A stretch of DNA of 33,811 bases, taken from Streptomyces griseoaurantiacus. Its GTDB lineage: Bacteria > Actinomycetota > Actinomycetes > Streptomycetales > Streptomycetaceae. Both the position numbers and the translations under genes were made by a program. The notes below the pieces were generated by a model, which was not told where the DNA came from, did not search any database, and saw only the letters and a list, made by a program, of their open reading frames with translations. The stretch is from contig BNBP01000077.1 of the NCBI GenBank assembly GCA_014656015.1, positions 1-33,811 on the forward strand. Direction: 5' to 3'. Below, in pieces: positions 21,176 to 30,483 of the stretch (the first letter of the stretch is position 1; every line of letters begins with the position of its first letter).

Positions 21176-22139
21176 CCTCCCGGGCCCGGTCCCGCACCCA
21201 GGCGAGTACCTGTGGCATGGCCGGCAGCGCCGCGAAGTGCGCCACCGAGGGCTGGAGCACCGCCCGGGCGGAGGGGATGTGCCGTTCGAGGTAGCGGAAG
21301 TGGGACAGCGGCGCGAACACGTCGTGCTCGCCGTGCCAGAGCAGTACCGGCAGCGCGGGGTCGATCTCCGCCAGCTTGAACTCCCACGGCGTACGGAAGG
21401 CGACCAGGTCGTCCACCCAGCCCAGCGGGGCACGCGGATCCATCCGCGCGGGCCCGGCACTGGGGGAGCGGGCGTGCCCCACCGCCGACAGATAGTTGAC
21501 CAGCAGCATCCGCCGCACCCCGGCGTCCGTGACGACCACCCGGTCCACCGCGGGCAGCTCCTCGTCCAGTGACCGCAGCAGCGAGGCCGGATCGCTGCGG
21601 ATGGCCTCGGCGTTGCGGGCCAGCAGGGACCCCAGCTCCGTCACGTCGGGCGCGCACCGGTCCAGCAGTCGGTACGTGGCGACGTTGGAGGGCGACATGT
21701 CCTCGAACCAGTCCAGCTCCGCGCCGTCCGCGTCCGGCGGGGCGGTCGAGACCAGGGCGGCCGCGCTCGCCACCCGGCCGCCGGGGTTGATCGCGGCCGC
21801 CGCCAGCGCGTGCGGACCGCCGCCGGACCGGCCCACCACCGAGTAGCGCTCCAGCCCCAGCCGCCGGGCGATCGCGTCGACGTCCGCGGCGGCGTCGGCG
21901 ACCGTACGGCCCGGGTCCCGGTCGGAGTCGCCGTAACCGGGCCGGTCGTAGGCGATCAGACGGACGCCGAGCTTGTGCAGGTCGAAGGTGCGGGGCCGGG
22001 GGCCGAGCCGGCTGCCGGGGGTGCCGTGCAGCAGGAAGACGGGATGGGCGTGCTCGTCGCCCCACGTCTGGTAGACGAGGGTCCGGGTCCGCCCCGGAAC
22101 GCCCGGCCCACGGACCGGTACCTCGACTCTTCCGACCAC
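21141..22139 (-). CDS. Alpha/beta-fold hydrolase
   Basis: A 332-aa alpha/beta hydrolase. The oxyanion motif LLHGTPGSR lies at 36-44. The nucleophile elbow is G103-R-S105-G-G, the acid is expected in WHGEHDVFAPL, and the base His in SVAHFAALP. The GTG at 22139 has GGGAGG seven bases upstream and begins just before the domain (TLVYQTWGD). Substrate unknown; esterase, lipase or epoxide/haloalkane-type chemistry are all possible. Its 3' end overlaps the convergent fxsT gene by 35 bp (21141-21175), so each transcript is antisense to the other's tail. Whether it belongs to the RiPP locus is unclear. Confidence 0.87.
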   Translation of the reverse strand: MVGRVEVPVRGPGVPGRTRTLVYQTWGDEHAHPVFLLHGTPGSRLGPRPRTFDLHKLGVRLIAYDRPGYGDSDRDPGRTVADAAADVDAIARRLGLERYSVVGRSGGGPHALAAAAINPGGRVASAAALVSTAPPDADGAELDWFEDMSPSNVATYRLLDRCAPDVTELGSLLARNAEAIRSDPASLLRSLDEELPAVDRVVVTDAGVRRMLLVNYLSAVGHARSPSAGPARMDPRAPLGWVDDLVAFRTPWEFKLAEIDPALPVLLWHGEHDVFAPLSHFRYLERHIPSARAVLQPSVAHFAALPAMPQVLAWVRDRAREVRSGTAPVPGR

Positions 22140-22572
22140 CCGGTGTCCTCCCGTCGCCAGCGGCTGTACTGGAGCGGGCCCTCCCAGGATTCTCCACGGG
22201 GGCGACCGCGCCAAGGGGTGGTTCAGCCGTTCTGACGCGGCGGAATCCGCGCCCACGCTAGTGCACCCGGGGGCGCTCCCGCGGGCGGATCGCCCGGTGA
22301 CTCGGGGTGCGTACGGGTGTGCGGAGGGCGGGGCCGTGGCGGTGCGGCGCGCACGGTCCGGGGACCCCCGGTGCCGCCCCGCCCCGGGCACCGGGCGGCC
22401 ACCCGCCCGGCCGCGCCCGCGACGGGACGAAGGGGCGCCCGGCGCGGACGCGGGGGAGGCTGGGGAACGTGCGGCGGACCAGCCCGGACGCCTGGGCCGA
22501 AGCAGGACCTTTGCACACTGCAATCCTGGGTACCCGTACCGCCGTACGGCACCCACACCCGCAGGAGCGAAC
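22140..22572. other. 433-nt divergent intergenic region
   Basis: No convincing gene: frames are open by base composition only, with no good ribosome site until AGGAG at 22563-22567. The left 300 nt are very G/C-rich without clear repeats. The right end (22505-22540) is less G/C-rich and holds the palindrome TTGCA-CAC-TGCAA and GGGTAC at 22528-22533, the likely control region of the dehydrogenase gene. Confidence 0.6.
22511..22523 (+). promoter_or_regulatory. Operator-like palindrome TTGCACACTGCAA
   Basis: TTGCA and TGCAA are perfect inverted half-sites separated by CAC, 50 nt upstream of the dehydrogenase ATG. Half-sites of this kind are used by LacI- and TetR-family regulators in Streptomyces. 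No regulator gene is adjacent, so the binding protein is unknown. Confidence 0.4.
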
Positions 22573-25500
22573 ATGGCTGATGTCCCGGTCGACCGGCTCG
22601 AAGCCGCCCTGCGCGCCGAGACGGACGCCGAGGTCCGCTTCGACGCCGGCAGCCGCGGCGCCTACGCCACCGACGGCTCCAACTACCGGCAGGTCCCCCT
22701 CGGCGTCGTCGTCCCCCGGAGTGTCGAGGACGGCGCCCGAGCGGTGGAGGTGTGCGCCCGCTTCGGCGCCCCCGTCCTCTCCCGCGGCGGCGGCACCAGC
22801 CTCGCCGGCCAGTCCACCAACGAGGCCGTCGTCCTCGACTGGACCAAGTACTGCGACGCCCTCGTCTCCGTCGACCCCGAGGCCCGCACGTGTGTCGTCG
22901 AACCCGGCATCGTCCTGGACGAACTGAACCGCCGGCTCGCCGGCCACGGGCTGCAGTTCGGGCCGAAGCCGTCCACGCACAGCCACTGCGCGCTCGGCGG
23001 CATGATCGGCAACAACTCCTGCGGTGCCTCCGCGCAGGCGTACGGCAAGACCGTCGACAACGTGCGCCGCCTGGAGGTCCTCACCTACGACGGCGTCCGC
23101 ATGTGGGTCGGCCCCACCTCGCCCGAGGAGCGCGCCGCGATCGCCGCCGCAGGCGGCCGCCGCGCCGAGATCTACGAGGGCCTGGACCGCATCGTCGCCG
23201 AGTACCTCGCCGACATCCGCACCGGCTACCCGAAGATCCCGCGCCGCGTCTCCGGCTACAACCTCGACTCGCTGCTCCCCGAGAACGGGTTCGACGTGGC
23301 CCGTGCCCTCGTCGGCAGCGAGGGCACCCTGGTGACCGTACTGCGCGCCGAACTCGACCTGGTGCCGGTGCCCGCGTACCAGTCGCTGCTCGTCCTCGGC
23401 TACGAGGACATCTGCCACGCCGCCGACGACGTCACCCATCTGCTGGAGCACTGCCGGCCCGCCCAGCTCGAGGCGCTTGACGACCGTATGGCGCAGCTCA
23501 TGCGCGAGGAGCACGCCCACGAGGAGTCCCTGGACTCCCTCCCCGAGGGGAACAGTTGGCTGCTCCTGCAGTTCGCCGGCGACAGCCAGGAGGACGTGGA
23601 CGGGCAGGCGCAGGCCCTGCTGCGCGCCCTCGGCCGCGAGGAGAAGGACCCCCGGGTCGCCTTCTCCGACGACCCCGAGCGTGAGCAGCGCATGCTCAAG
23701 GCCCGCGAGGCCGGGCTCGGTGTCACCGCCCGCCCGCCGGACGACCGGGAGACCTGGGAGGGCTGGGAGGACTCCGCCGTCCCGCCCGAACGCCTCGGCG
23801 ACTACCTGCGCGACCTGAAGAGGCTCTTCGAGGAGTTCGACTACGACCACCCGTCTCTGTACGGGCACTTCGGGCAGGGCTGCGTGCACACCCGCATCCC
23901 CTTCGAACTGAGGACCGCCGAGGGCGTCGCCGTCTTCCGGCGGTTCCTGGAGCGCGCCGCCGACCTCGTCGCCTCCTACGGCGGCTCGCTGTCCGGCGAG
24001 CACGGCGACGGCCAGTCCCGCGGCGAACTGCTCACCCGCATGTTCGGCGAGCGGCTGGTCGGCGCCTTCGGCGAGCTCAAGGCACTGTTCGATCCCGACG
24101 ACCGGATGAACCCCGGCAAGGTCGTCCACCCCCGGCCGGTCGACGGGCAACTCCGCCTCGGCGCCTCCTGGACACCGATGACCCCCGAGACCCACTTCGG
24201 CTATCCGCAGGACGAGCACTCCTTCACCCGCGCCGTGCTGCGCTGCGTCGGCATCGGCAACTGCCGCAGCCATCAGGGAGGCGTGATGTGCCCCTCCTAC
24301 CGGGCCACCAAGGAGGAGGAGCACTCCACCCGCGGCCGCTCCCGGCTGCTCTTCGAGATGCTCGACGGGCACGCCGACTCCGCCGTCCAGGACGGCTGGC
24401 GCTCCACCGAGGTCAAGGACGCCCTCGACCTCTGCCTGGCCTGCAAGGGCTGCAAGTCGGACTGCCCCACCGGGGTGGACATGGCCACCTACAAGGCCGA
24501 GTTCCTCGCCCACCACTACGAGGGGCGGCTCCGCCCGCCCGCCCACTACTCGATGGGCTGGCTGCCGGTGTGGGCCCGCCTCTCCCGGATCGCGCCCACC
24601 CTCGTCAACTCCGTGCTGCACGCTCCCGTCCTGGACCGGGCGGGCCGCCGGGTGGCCGGGGTGGACAAGGCGCGACAGGCCCCGGTCTTCGCCGAGCGGT
24701 CCTTCCTCCAGTGGTGGCGGGAGGAGGGGGCGCACACCGGCTCGGCAGCCTTCGCGGGGTACGGCGCCGACGCGCCGGATCCGGCCGACCCCCGGACAGT
24801 GGTGCTGTGGCCCGACACCTTCAGCACCTACTTCCACCCGGCGATCGCGGTCTCCGCCGTACGGGTCCTGCGCGACGCGGGCTTCCGGGTCGCCGTCCCC
24901 GAGCGGCCGGTGTGCTGCGGGCTGACCTGGATCTCCACCGGTCAGCTCACCGTGGCCAAGAAGGTGCTGCGCCGCACGCTGGACACCCTGAAGCCGTATC
25001 TGGAGGCCGGGACCCCGATCGTCGGGCTGGAGCCCTCCTGCACCGCCGTCTTCCGCTCCGACGCCCCCGAGCTGCTGCCCGCCGACCAGGACGTGCGGCG
25101 GCTCGCCGGACAGGTGCGCACCTTCGCCGAGCAGCTCGTCCACCACGCTCCCGAGGGCTGGGAGCCGCCCCGGCTGTCCCGGCGGGCGACGGTGCAGACG
25201 CACTGCCACCAGCACGCGGTCATGAAGTTCGAGGCCGACCGCGAGCTGATGCGCCGCGCCCACCTGGAGGCCGAGGTCCTCGACGAGGGCTGCTGCGGAC
25301 TCGCCGGCAACTTCGGCTTCGAAAGCGGTCACCACGAGGTCTCCATGGCCGTCGCCGAGCAGGGTGTGCTGCCCGCCGTCCGCGCGGCGGCCCCCGGCGA
25401 CGTCCTGCTGGCCGACGGCTTCAGCTGCCGCACCCAGATCGAACAGGGCGGCACGGGACGCCGCGCGATGCACCTGGCCGAGGCGCTCGCCCTCGGCCTC

Positions 25501-25668
25501 GACCAGCAGACCCTGCCCAGCGAGCACCCCGAGCGGCTGACCGTCCGCCCGGCCGGCCCCTCCCGCACCGCCCGCTGGGCGGCCACCGCGGGCGCCGCCG
25601 CCCTCACCGCGACGGCCGCCGCGGCGTTGGGCCGCGGTGCCGTACGCCGGTTCACCGGCGGCGGGTGA
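22573..25668 (+). CDS. FAD-linked oxidase/FeS dehydrogenase (GlcD-GlcF fusion, D-lactate or D-2-hydroxyacid type)
   Basis: A 1031-aa fusion. Residues about 40-270 are the FAD-binding PCMH fold with PVLSRGGGTSLAGQS and ALGGMIGNNSCG, and about 280-540 the FAD-oxidase C-terminal domain (SGEHGDGQSRG). A ferredoxin-like pair of 4Fe-4S sites follows (C558 region CVGIGNCR...MCPSY; C621-x2-C624-x2-C627-x3-C631-PTG). CCG domains begin at C781-C782-G and C907-C908-G. An Ala-rich C-terminal helix may tether it to the membrane. Such fusions oxidise D-lactate, glycolate or D-2-hydroxyglutarate and pass electrons to the respiratory chain. AGGAG at 22563-22567 fixes the ATG. The following ThDP enzyme also handles 2-oxoacids, so D-lactate/pyruvate metabolism is the favoured reading. 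Confidence 0.9.
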   Translation: MADVPVDRLEAALRAETDAEVRFDAGSRGAYATDGSNYRQVPLGVVVPRSVEDGARAVEVCARFGAPVLSRGGGTSLAGQSTNEAVVLDWTKYCDALVSVDPEARTCVVEPGIVLDELNRRLAGHGLQFGPKPSTHSHCALGGMIGNNSCGASAQAYGKTVDNVRRLEVLTYDGVRMWVGPTSPEERAAIAAAGGRRAEIYEGLDRIVAEYLADIRTGYPKIPRRVSGYNLDSLLPENGFDVARALVGSEGTLVTVLRAELDLVPVPAYQSLLVLGYEDICHAADDVTHLLEHCRPAQLEALDDRMAQLMREEHAHEESLDSLPEGNSWLLLQFAGDSQEDVDGQAQALLRALGREEKDPRVAFSDDPEREQRMLKAREAGLGVTARPPDDRETWEGWEDSAVPPERLGDYLRDLKRLFEEFDYDHPSLYGHFGQGCVHTRIPFELRTAEGVAVFRRFLERAADLVASYGGSLSGEHGDGQSRGELLTRMFGERLVGAFGELKALFDPDDRMNPGKVVHPRPVDGQLRLGASWTPMTPETHFGYPQDEHSFTRAVLRCVGIGNCRSHQGGVMCPSYRATKEEEHSTRGRSRLLFEMLDGHADSAVQDGWRSTEVKDALDLCLACKGCKSDCPTGVDMATYKAEFLAHHYEGRLRPPAHYSMGWLPVWARLSRIAPTLVNSVLHAPVLDRAGRRVAGVDKARQAPVFAERSFLQWWREEGAHTGSAAFAGYGADAPDPADPRTVVLWPDTFSTYFHPAIAVSAVRVLRDAGFRVAVPERPVCCGLTWISTGQLTVAKKVLRRTLDTLKPYLEAGTPIVGLEPSCTAVFRSDAPELLPADQDVRRLAGQVRTFAEQLVHHAPEGWEPPRLSRRATVQTHCHQHAVMKFEADRELMRRAHLEAEVLDEGCCGLAGNFGFESGHHEVSMAVAEQGVLPAVRAAAPGDVLLADGFSCRTQIEQGGTGRRAMHLAEALALGLDQQTLPSEHPERLTVRPAGPSRTARWAATAGAAALTATAAAALGRGAVRRFTGGG

Positions 25669-25791
25669 GGACCGCGCCACCGGCCCGGCACACGTGACAG
25701 CGCCGGGCAGCGGGGTAACCGGGTGCGGACCGGCCCCCAAAAACAACCGCCCCGTCCACCCGAAGCTCTTCTCCACGGAAAGGTCCCGAAC

Positions 25792-27618
25792 ATGTCGTCG
25801 AAGAAGGTTTCCGACTACGTCCTCGAGCGGCTGCGCGAGTGGGAGGTCGAACACGTCTTCGCCTACCCGGGGGACGGCATCAACGGCCTCCTCGCCGCCT
25901 GGGGCCGCGCCGACAACCACCCGCAGTTCGTGCAGGCCCGGCACGAGGAGATGGCCGCCTTCGAGGCGGTCGGTTACGCCAAGTTCTCCGGCAAGGTCGG
26001 TGTCTGCGCCGCCACCTCGGGCCCCGGCGCCATCCACCTGCTCAACGGGCTGTACGACGCCAAGCTCGACCACGTTCCCGTCGTCGCCCTCGTCGGGCAG
26101 ACCAACCGCAGCGCCATGGGCGGCTCCTACCAGCAGGAGGTGGACCTGCTCAGCCTCTACAAGGACGTCGCCTCCGACTTCTGCGAGATGGTCACCGTCC
26201 CCGAGCAGCTCCCCAACGTGCTCGACCGGGCGATGCGCACCGCCATGGCCCGCCGCTCCGTCACCGCCGTCATCATCCCCGCCGACGTGCAGGAACTGGA
26301 CTACTCGCCGCCGGAGCACGCCTTCAAGATGGTGCCCTCCAGCCTGGGCATGACCCACTACGCGCCGGTGCCCGCCGAGGCCGACCTCGCGCGCGCCGCC
26401 GAGGTGCTCAACGCGGGCAGCAAGGTCGCCCTCCTGATCGGCCAGGGCGCCCGCGGCGCCCGCCAGGAGGTCATGGAGGTCGCCGAACGGCTCGGCGCGG
26501 GCGTCGCCAAGGCGCTGCTCGGCAAGGACGCCCTCGACGACGACCTGCCCTACGTCACCGGCTCCATCGGACTGCTCGGCACCCGGCCCTCCTACGAGCT
26601 GATGCAGGAGTGCGACACGCTCCTCGTCATCGGCTCCAGCTTCCCGTACACCCAGTTCATGCCCGAGTTCGGGCAGGCCCGGGCCGTGCAGATCGACATC
26701 GACCCGCACATGATCGGCCTGCGCTACCCCTTCGAGGTCAACCTCGTCGGCGACGCCCGCGAGACCCTGCGCCGGCTCCTGCCGCTGCTGGAGGGCTCCG
26801 CGGACAAGGCCTGGCGCAAGAAGATCGAGAAGGGCACCGCCCGCTGGTGGGAGGTGATGCAGCGGCGTGCCGCCGTGGACGCCGAACCGATCAACCCCGA
26901 GTACGTGGTCCACGCCCTGAACGAACTGCTGCCCGAGAACGTCGTCCTGGCCGCCGACTCCGGCTCCGCCGCCAACTGGTACGCCCGCCACCTGCGTCTG
27001 CGCGGGGAGATGCGCGGCTCGCTCTCCGGCACCCTGGCCACCATGGGGCCCGGCGTCCCGTACGTCATCGGCGCCAAGTTCGCGCACGGCGACCGGCCCG
27101 CGATCGCGCTGGTCGGCGACGGCGCGATGCAGATGAACGGCATGGCCGAGCTGATCACCGTCGCGAAGTACTGGGAGCAGTGGGAGGATCCGCGGCTGGT
27201 CGTCGCCGTCCTCAACAACCAGGACCTCAACCAGGTCACCTGGGAGATGCGGGCCATGTCCGGCGCCCCGCAGTTCCTGGCCTCGCAGTCCCTCCCGGAC
27301 GTGGCTTACGCCGACTTCGCCCGCTCCCTCGGCCTGAACGGCATGCGGGTGGAGAAGCCCGGCGACGTCCAGGCCGCGTGGCACGCGGCGCTCGCCTCCG
27401 ACCGGCCCTTCGTCCTGGACTTCGTCACGGACCCCGCCGTGCCGCCGATCCCGCCGCACGCCTCCCTCGACCAGATCGAGGCCGCCGCCACGGCCGTCCT
27501 CAAGGGCGACAGCGACCGCGCCGGAATGGTCCGCCAGGGCCTCAAGGCCAAGGTGCAGGAGATGCTGCCCGGCGGCCGGGACCGTGCGGACCGGCCCGGC
27601 GCGGAGAACGGCAAGTGA
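25792..27618 (+). CDS. Thiamine-diphosphate enzyme, pyruvate oxidase/dehydrogenase (quinone)-like
   Basis: A 608-aa ThDP-dependent enzyme of the PoxB/acetolactate synthase superfamily. The N-terminal Pyr domain has YPGDGINGL, with the cofactor-activating Glu in H51-E52. A central Rossmann domain (about 195-330) follows. The C-terminal PP domain has the ThDP motif starting G442-D443-G444 and ending at NN in VLNNQDLNQVTWE. The SSKKVSDYVLERLREWEVEHVFAYPG start resembles PoxB-type pyruvate dehydrogenases that give acetate and CO2. Acetolactate synthase is less likely, as there is no ilvN-like partner. AAAGG about 10 nt upstream supports the ATG. Next to a D-lactate-type dehydrogenase, it may take the pyruvate formed. 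Confidence 0.88.
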   Translation: MSSKKVSDYVLERLREWEVEHVFAYPGDGINGLLAAWGRADNHPQFVQARHEEMAAFEAVGYAKFSGKVGVCAATSGPGAIHLLNGLYDAKLDHVPVVALVGQTNRSAMGGSYQQEVDLLSLYKDVASDFCEMVTVPEQLPNVLDRAMRTAMARRSVTAVIIPADVQELDYSPPEHAFKMVPSSLGMTHYAPVPAEADLARAAEVLNAGSKVALLIGQGARGARQEVMEVAERLGAGVAKALLGKDALDDDLPYVTGSIGLLGTRPSYELMQECDTLLVIGSSFPYTQFMPEFGQARAVQIDIDPHMIGLRYPFEVNLVGDARETLRRLLPLLEGSADKAWRKKIEKGTARWWEVMQRRAAVDAEPINPEYVVHALNELLPENVVLAADSGSAANWYARHLRLRGEMRGSLSGTLATMGPGVPYVIGAKFAHGDRPAIALVGDGAMQMNGMAELITVAKYWEQWEDPRLVVAVLNNQDLNQVTWEMRAMSGAPQFLASQSLPDVAYADFARSLGLNGMRVEKPGDVQAAWHAALASDRPFVLDFVTDPAVPPIPPHASLDQIEAAATAVLKGDSDRAGMVRQGLKAKVQEMLPGGRDRADRPGAENGK

Positions 27619-27670
27619 GGCGCACGTGCCCCACCCGCACGCCCACCCCGCCACAGGAGGAAAGGACCGC

Positions 27671-29488
27671 ATGAGCACGAGCGGCTCCGGGCCGGCCGGT
27701 CCGGGCGGGCCCTTCCCGCCGCACGCGCTGCACGACTACGCGCTCCTCGCCGACGGGGAACGGGGCGCGCTCATCGGACCGGACGGCGCCATCGGCTGGC
27801 TGTGCGCGCCCTCCTGGCACGACGGCGCCGTCCTCGCCGACCTCATCGGCGGCCGGGGCGTCTACGCCGTCACCCCGCGCGAGCCCTACGTGCCCGGCGG
27901 CTACTACGAGGAGGGCACCCTCGTCCGTCGCAGCCGCTGGGTGACCGTCGACGGCATCGTCGAGTGCCGCGAGGCCCTCGCCTTCCCCGGCGACCCCCAC
28001 CGGCTCGTGCTGCTGCGCCGGCTCCGGGCCGTGGACGGGCCGGCCCGGCTCTCCGTCGTCCTCGACCCGCACGCCGACTACGGCCGCGCCCCACTGGAGC
28101 CGCCCCGCCGGACCGGGCGCGGGGTGTGGGAGCTGCGCACCGGCGGCCTCCGACTGCGCTGGCAGGGCCCGGAGTCGGCCGTGCCCGGCGCGGACGGCCT
28201 CACCGCCGAGGTGGACCTCGCGGAGGGGGAGGGGCTGGACCTGGTCCTGGAGTGCTCGGACGTGGCGCTGCCCCGGGAGGCGCCCCGCGCGCAGGACCTG
28301 TGGCGTGCCACCGAGGACGCCTGGCGACGGGCCGTGCCGACACTGGACGACACCGTCGCCCCCGGTGACGCCCGCCGCGCCCACGCCGTGCTGCGCGGGC
28401 TGACCGCACGGGGCGGCGGCATGGTCGCCGCGGCCACCACCAGTCTGCCGGAGCGGGCCGAGGAGGGCCGCAACTACGACTACCGGTACGTGTGGATCCG
28501 CGACCAGAGCTATGCGGGGCAGGCCGCGGCCGCCGTCGGGACGCACGAACTCCTGGACGACGCCGTCCGGTTCGTCGCCGAGCGCCTCCACGAGGACGGG
28601 CCGCGCCTCGCCCCCGCCTACACCGTGCACGGCGCCCCCGTCCCGGACCAGCAGGAGCTTCGGCTCCCCGGCTACCCGGGCGGGTTCGACCGGATCGGCA
28701 ACCATGTGCGCACCCAGTTCCAGCTCGACGGGTTCGGCGAGGCGCTGCTGCTGTTCGCCGCCGCCGCCCGGCTGGGACGGCTCGACGACACCGGGTGGAA
28801 GGCGGCCGCCCTCGCCGTCCGCGCGGTCGCCGAGCGGTGGCGGGAACCCGACGCGGGCATCTGGGAACTGGCGAACAGGCGGTGGACCCACTCCCGGCTC
28901 ACCTGCGTCGCCGGCCTGCGCGCCCTCGCCGACGCGGCCCCGCGCCACCCGATGGCCGGGACCTGTGCCCGTCTCGCCGACACCGTCCTCGCCGCCACCG
29001 AGGCGAGCTGTGTCCACCCCGACGGTCACTGGCAGCGGGCCCCCGAGGACAAGAAGGTCGACGCCGCGCTGCTGCTGCCCGCCGTGCGCGGGGCGCTGCC
29101 GCCCGGGGACCCGCGCACCCGCGCCACCCTGGAGGCCTGCCGCCGCGAGCTGGCCGAGGACCACTTCCTCTACCGCTTCCGGCACGACGACAGACCCCTG
29201 GAGGATGCCGAGGGCGCCTTCCTGCTGTGCGGCTTCGCCATGGCACTGGCCGAACACCGGGAGGGCGACCCCCTCGCGGCGTACCGCTGGTTCGAACGCA
29301 ACCGGGGTGCCTGCGGTGCCTCCGGTCTGTACGCCGAGGAGTTCGACCTCGCCCAGCGCCAACTGCGGGGCAACCTGCCGCAGGCCTTCGTGCACGCCCT
29401 GCTGCTGGAAACGGCGGCCCGGCTGAACGGACCGCCGGGAGGAGCACCCGACGGGGGCGTCCGTGCGGGTGACCGGCCGTCCGGGTGA
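27671..29488 (+). CDS. Glycoside hydrolase family 15 (glucoamylase/trehalase-like)
   Basis: A 605-aa cytoplasmic GH15 enzyme with no signal peptide. An N-terminal beta-sandwich (about 1-235) has HDYALLADGERGALIGPDGAIGWLCAP. The C-terminal (alpha/alpha)6 barrel begins with NYDYRYVWIRDQSYAGQAA, a GH15 hallmark. The general acid is E399 in PDAGIWE, and the second catalytic Glu is expected at E556/E557 in GLYAEEFD. Bacterial intracellular members split alpha-glucans or trehalose, or have unknown oligosaccharide targets. AGGAGG at 27654-27659 supports the ATG at 27671. It lies 52 nt after the ThDP gene, possibly one operon. The nearby GlgE gene suggests alpha-glucan/trehalose metabolism. Confidence 0.9.
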   Translation: MSTSGSGPAGPGGPFPPHALHDYALLADGERGALIGPDGAIGWLCAPSWHDGAVLADLIGGRGVYAVTPREPYVPGGYYEEGTLVRRSRWVTVDGIVECREALAFPGDPHRLVLLRRLRAVDGPARLSVVLDPHADYGRAPLEPPRRTGRGVWELRTGGLRLRWQGPESAVPGADGLTAEVDLAEGEGLDLVLECSDVALPREAPRAQDLWRATEDAWRRAVPTLDDTVAPGDARRAHAVLRGLTARGGGMVAAATTSLPERAEEGRNYDYRYVWIRDQSYAGQAAAAVGTHELLDDAVRFVAERLHEDGPRLAPAYTVHGAPVPDQQELRLPGYPGGFDRIGNHVRTQFQLDGFGEALLLFAAAARLGRLDDTGWKAAALAVRAVAERWREPDAGIWELANRRWTHSRLTCVAGLRALADAAPRHPMAGTCARLADTVLAATEASCVHPDGHWQRAPEDKKVDAALLLPAVRGALPPGDPRTRATLEACRRELAEDHFLYRFRHDDRPLEDAEGAFLLCGFAMALAEHREGDPLAAYRWFERNRGACGASGLYAEEFDLAQRQLRGNLPQAFVHALLLETAARLNGPPGGAPDGGVRAGDRPSG

Positions 29489-29542
29489 AACCCGGGCCGG
29501 GTGGGCGGGGCCGGGCGCGCGGACGCGGGGCCGGCCGCCGGC

Positions 29543-30370
29543 TCACCCCGCGAGCGGCACCTCCGCGGTGCCCTCGGCGAGCGCCGCGCGGACCTCCTCG
29601 ATCACCGTGCCGTCCACCGGCAGCATCAGATGGCCCACCCCGTGCACCTGCACATTGCGCACCCGCAGGTCGGGGTGGTCGAGCCGGCCCCGGCTGGTGG
29701 GGATGACGGCCTCGTCCAGATCGCTGTAGAAGGACACGAACCGGGTACGGCAGCCCGGGCACGGCTCGTCCAGCTCGGCCAGCAGCTCACTGCCCGGCCG
29801 CAGCTGGCGCAGGAAGGGGTGCGGAATGCCCCACAGCGCCATCGCGGTGCCGCCGTGCGGGGTGCCGAGGGTGATCGCGAGCGGGACATGGGCGTCGCCG
29901 CCGAGCCGCTGCACGTAGTAGCGGACCACCAGGCCGCCCAGGCTGTGCCCGACCAGGCACACCGGCCGCCCGCCCGTCTGCCGCCGCACCCGCTCCACCT
30001 GCTCGCCCAGCAGCCGGGCGGCCTCGGGGATGTCGGGATTGAAGGCGTTGTAGGTGGCCATGAAGCACGGCCCGGCACCACTGTCGCGCAGGGCCCGGCG
30101 CAGTCGGGTGAAGATCGAGGAGCGGTCGGCCAGCCCGTGCACGAACAGCACGGGCAGACCGTCCTCGTCGGCGCAGTCCAGTTCCTCCAGCCGTGCGTCC
30201 GCGCCCCCCAGCCAGGAGGCGAGGCCCCTCACCCCCTGGAGGGTCAGCTCCCACGGCAGTCCGGCCAGCCGCACGTACGCCCATCCGGTCTCCAGTGCGG
30301 CACCGCGCAACGCCATCAGTGAGGCGACGACGACACGCGGTCTCATCAGATCCAGGCCCGTGATGCTCAT
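29543..30370 (-). CDS. Lipase-like alpha/beta hydrolase
   Basis: A 275-aa serine hydrolase of the triacylglycerol-lipase/PGAP1-like type. VLFVHGLADRSS (74-85) is the oxyanion region, G141-H-S143-L-G the nucleophile elbow, and the catalytic His is expected in VHGVGHLMLP. An amphipathic N-terminus without a clear signal peptide suggests a cytoplasmic or membrane-associated enzyme. The ATG at 30370 has GGAGG about 12 nt upstream, a rather long spacing; an internal Met at 30346 is the alternative. It lies 113 nt downstream of the YihY gene on the same strand and converges with the GH15 gene across 54 nt. Confidence 0.85.
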   Translation of the reverse strand: MSITGLDLMRPRVVVASLMALRGAALETGWAYVRLAGLPWELTLQGVRGLASWLGGADARLEELDCADEDGLPVLFVHGLADRSSIFTRLRRALRDSGAGPCFMATYNAFNPDIPEAARLLGEQVERVRRQTGGRPVCLVGHSLGGLVVRYYVQRLGGDAHVPLAITLGTPHGGTAMALWGIPHPFLRQLRPGSELLAELDEPCPGCRTRFVSFYSDLDEAVIPTSRGRLDHPDLRVRNVQVHGVGHLMLPVDGTVIEEVRAALAEGTAEVPLAG

Positions 30371-30483
30371 GTGCGGGTCGACCTCCGTCCGGCGCGTCGC
30401 CCGGTCTCCCGAAAACCCGCGCCCTCGGCCGATACCAGACCCCGCGAGTACCCCGGCCGCCCCGCACGAACCCAGGGCGCCGA

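Noticed and set aside
22258..27678. Very long open frame on the minus strand opposite the dehydrogenase and ThDP genes
   Set aside because: It mirrors the codon pattern of the real + strand genes, has no domain, is rich in Gly/Ala/Val/Arg shadows and lacks a ribosome site. The + strand proteins have clear motifs.
29489..29542. Bidirectional terminator between the GH15 and lipase-like genes
   Set aside because: Several short G/C palindromes are present, but the best stem is about 5-6 bp and includes the stop codon; not distinguishable from base composition.
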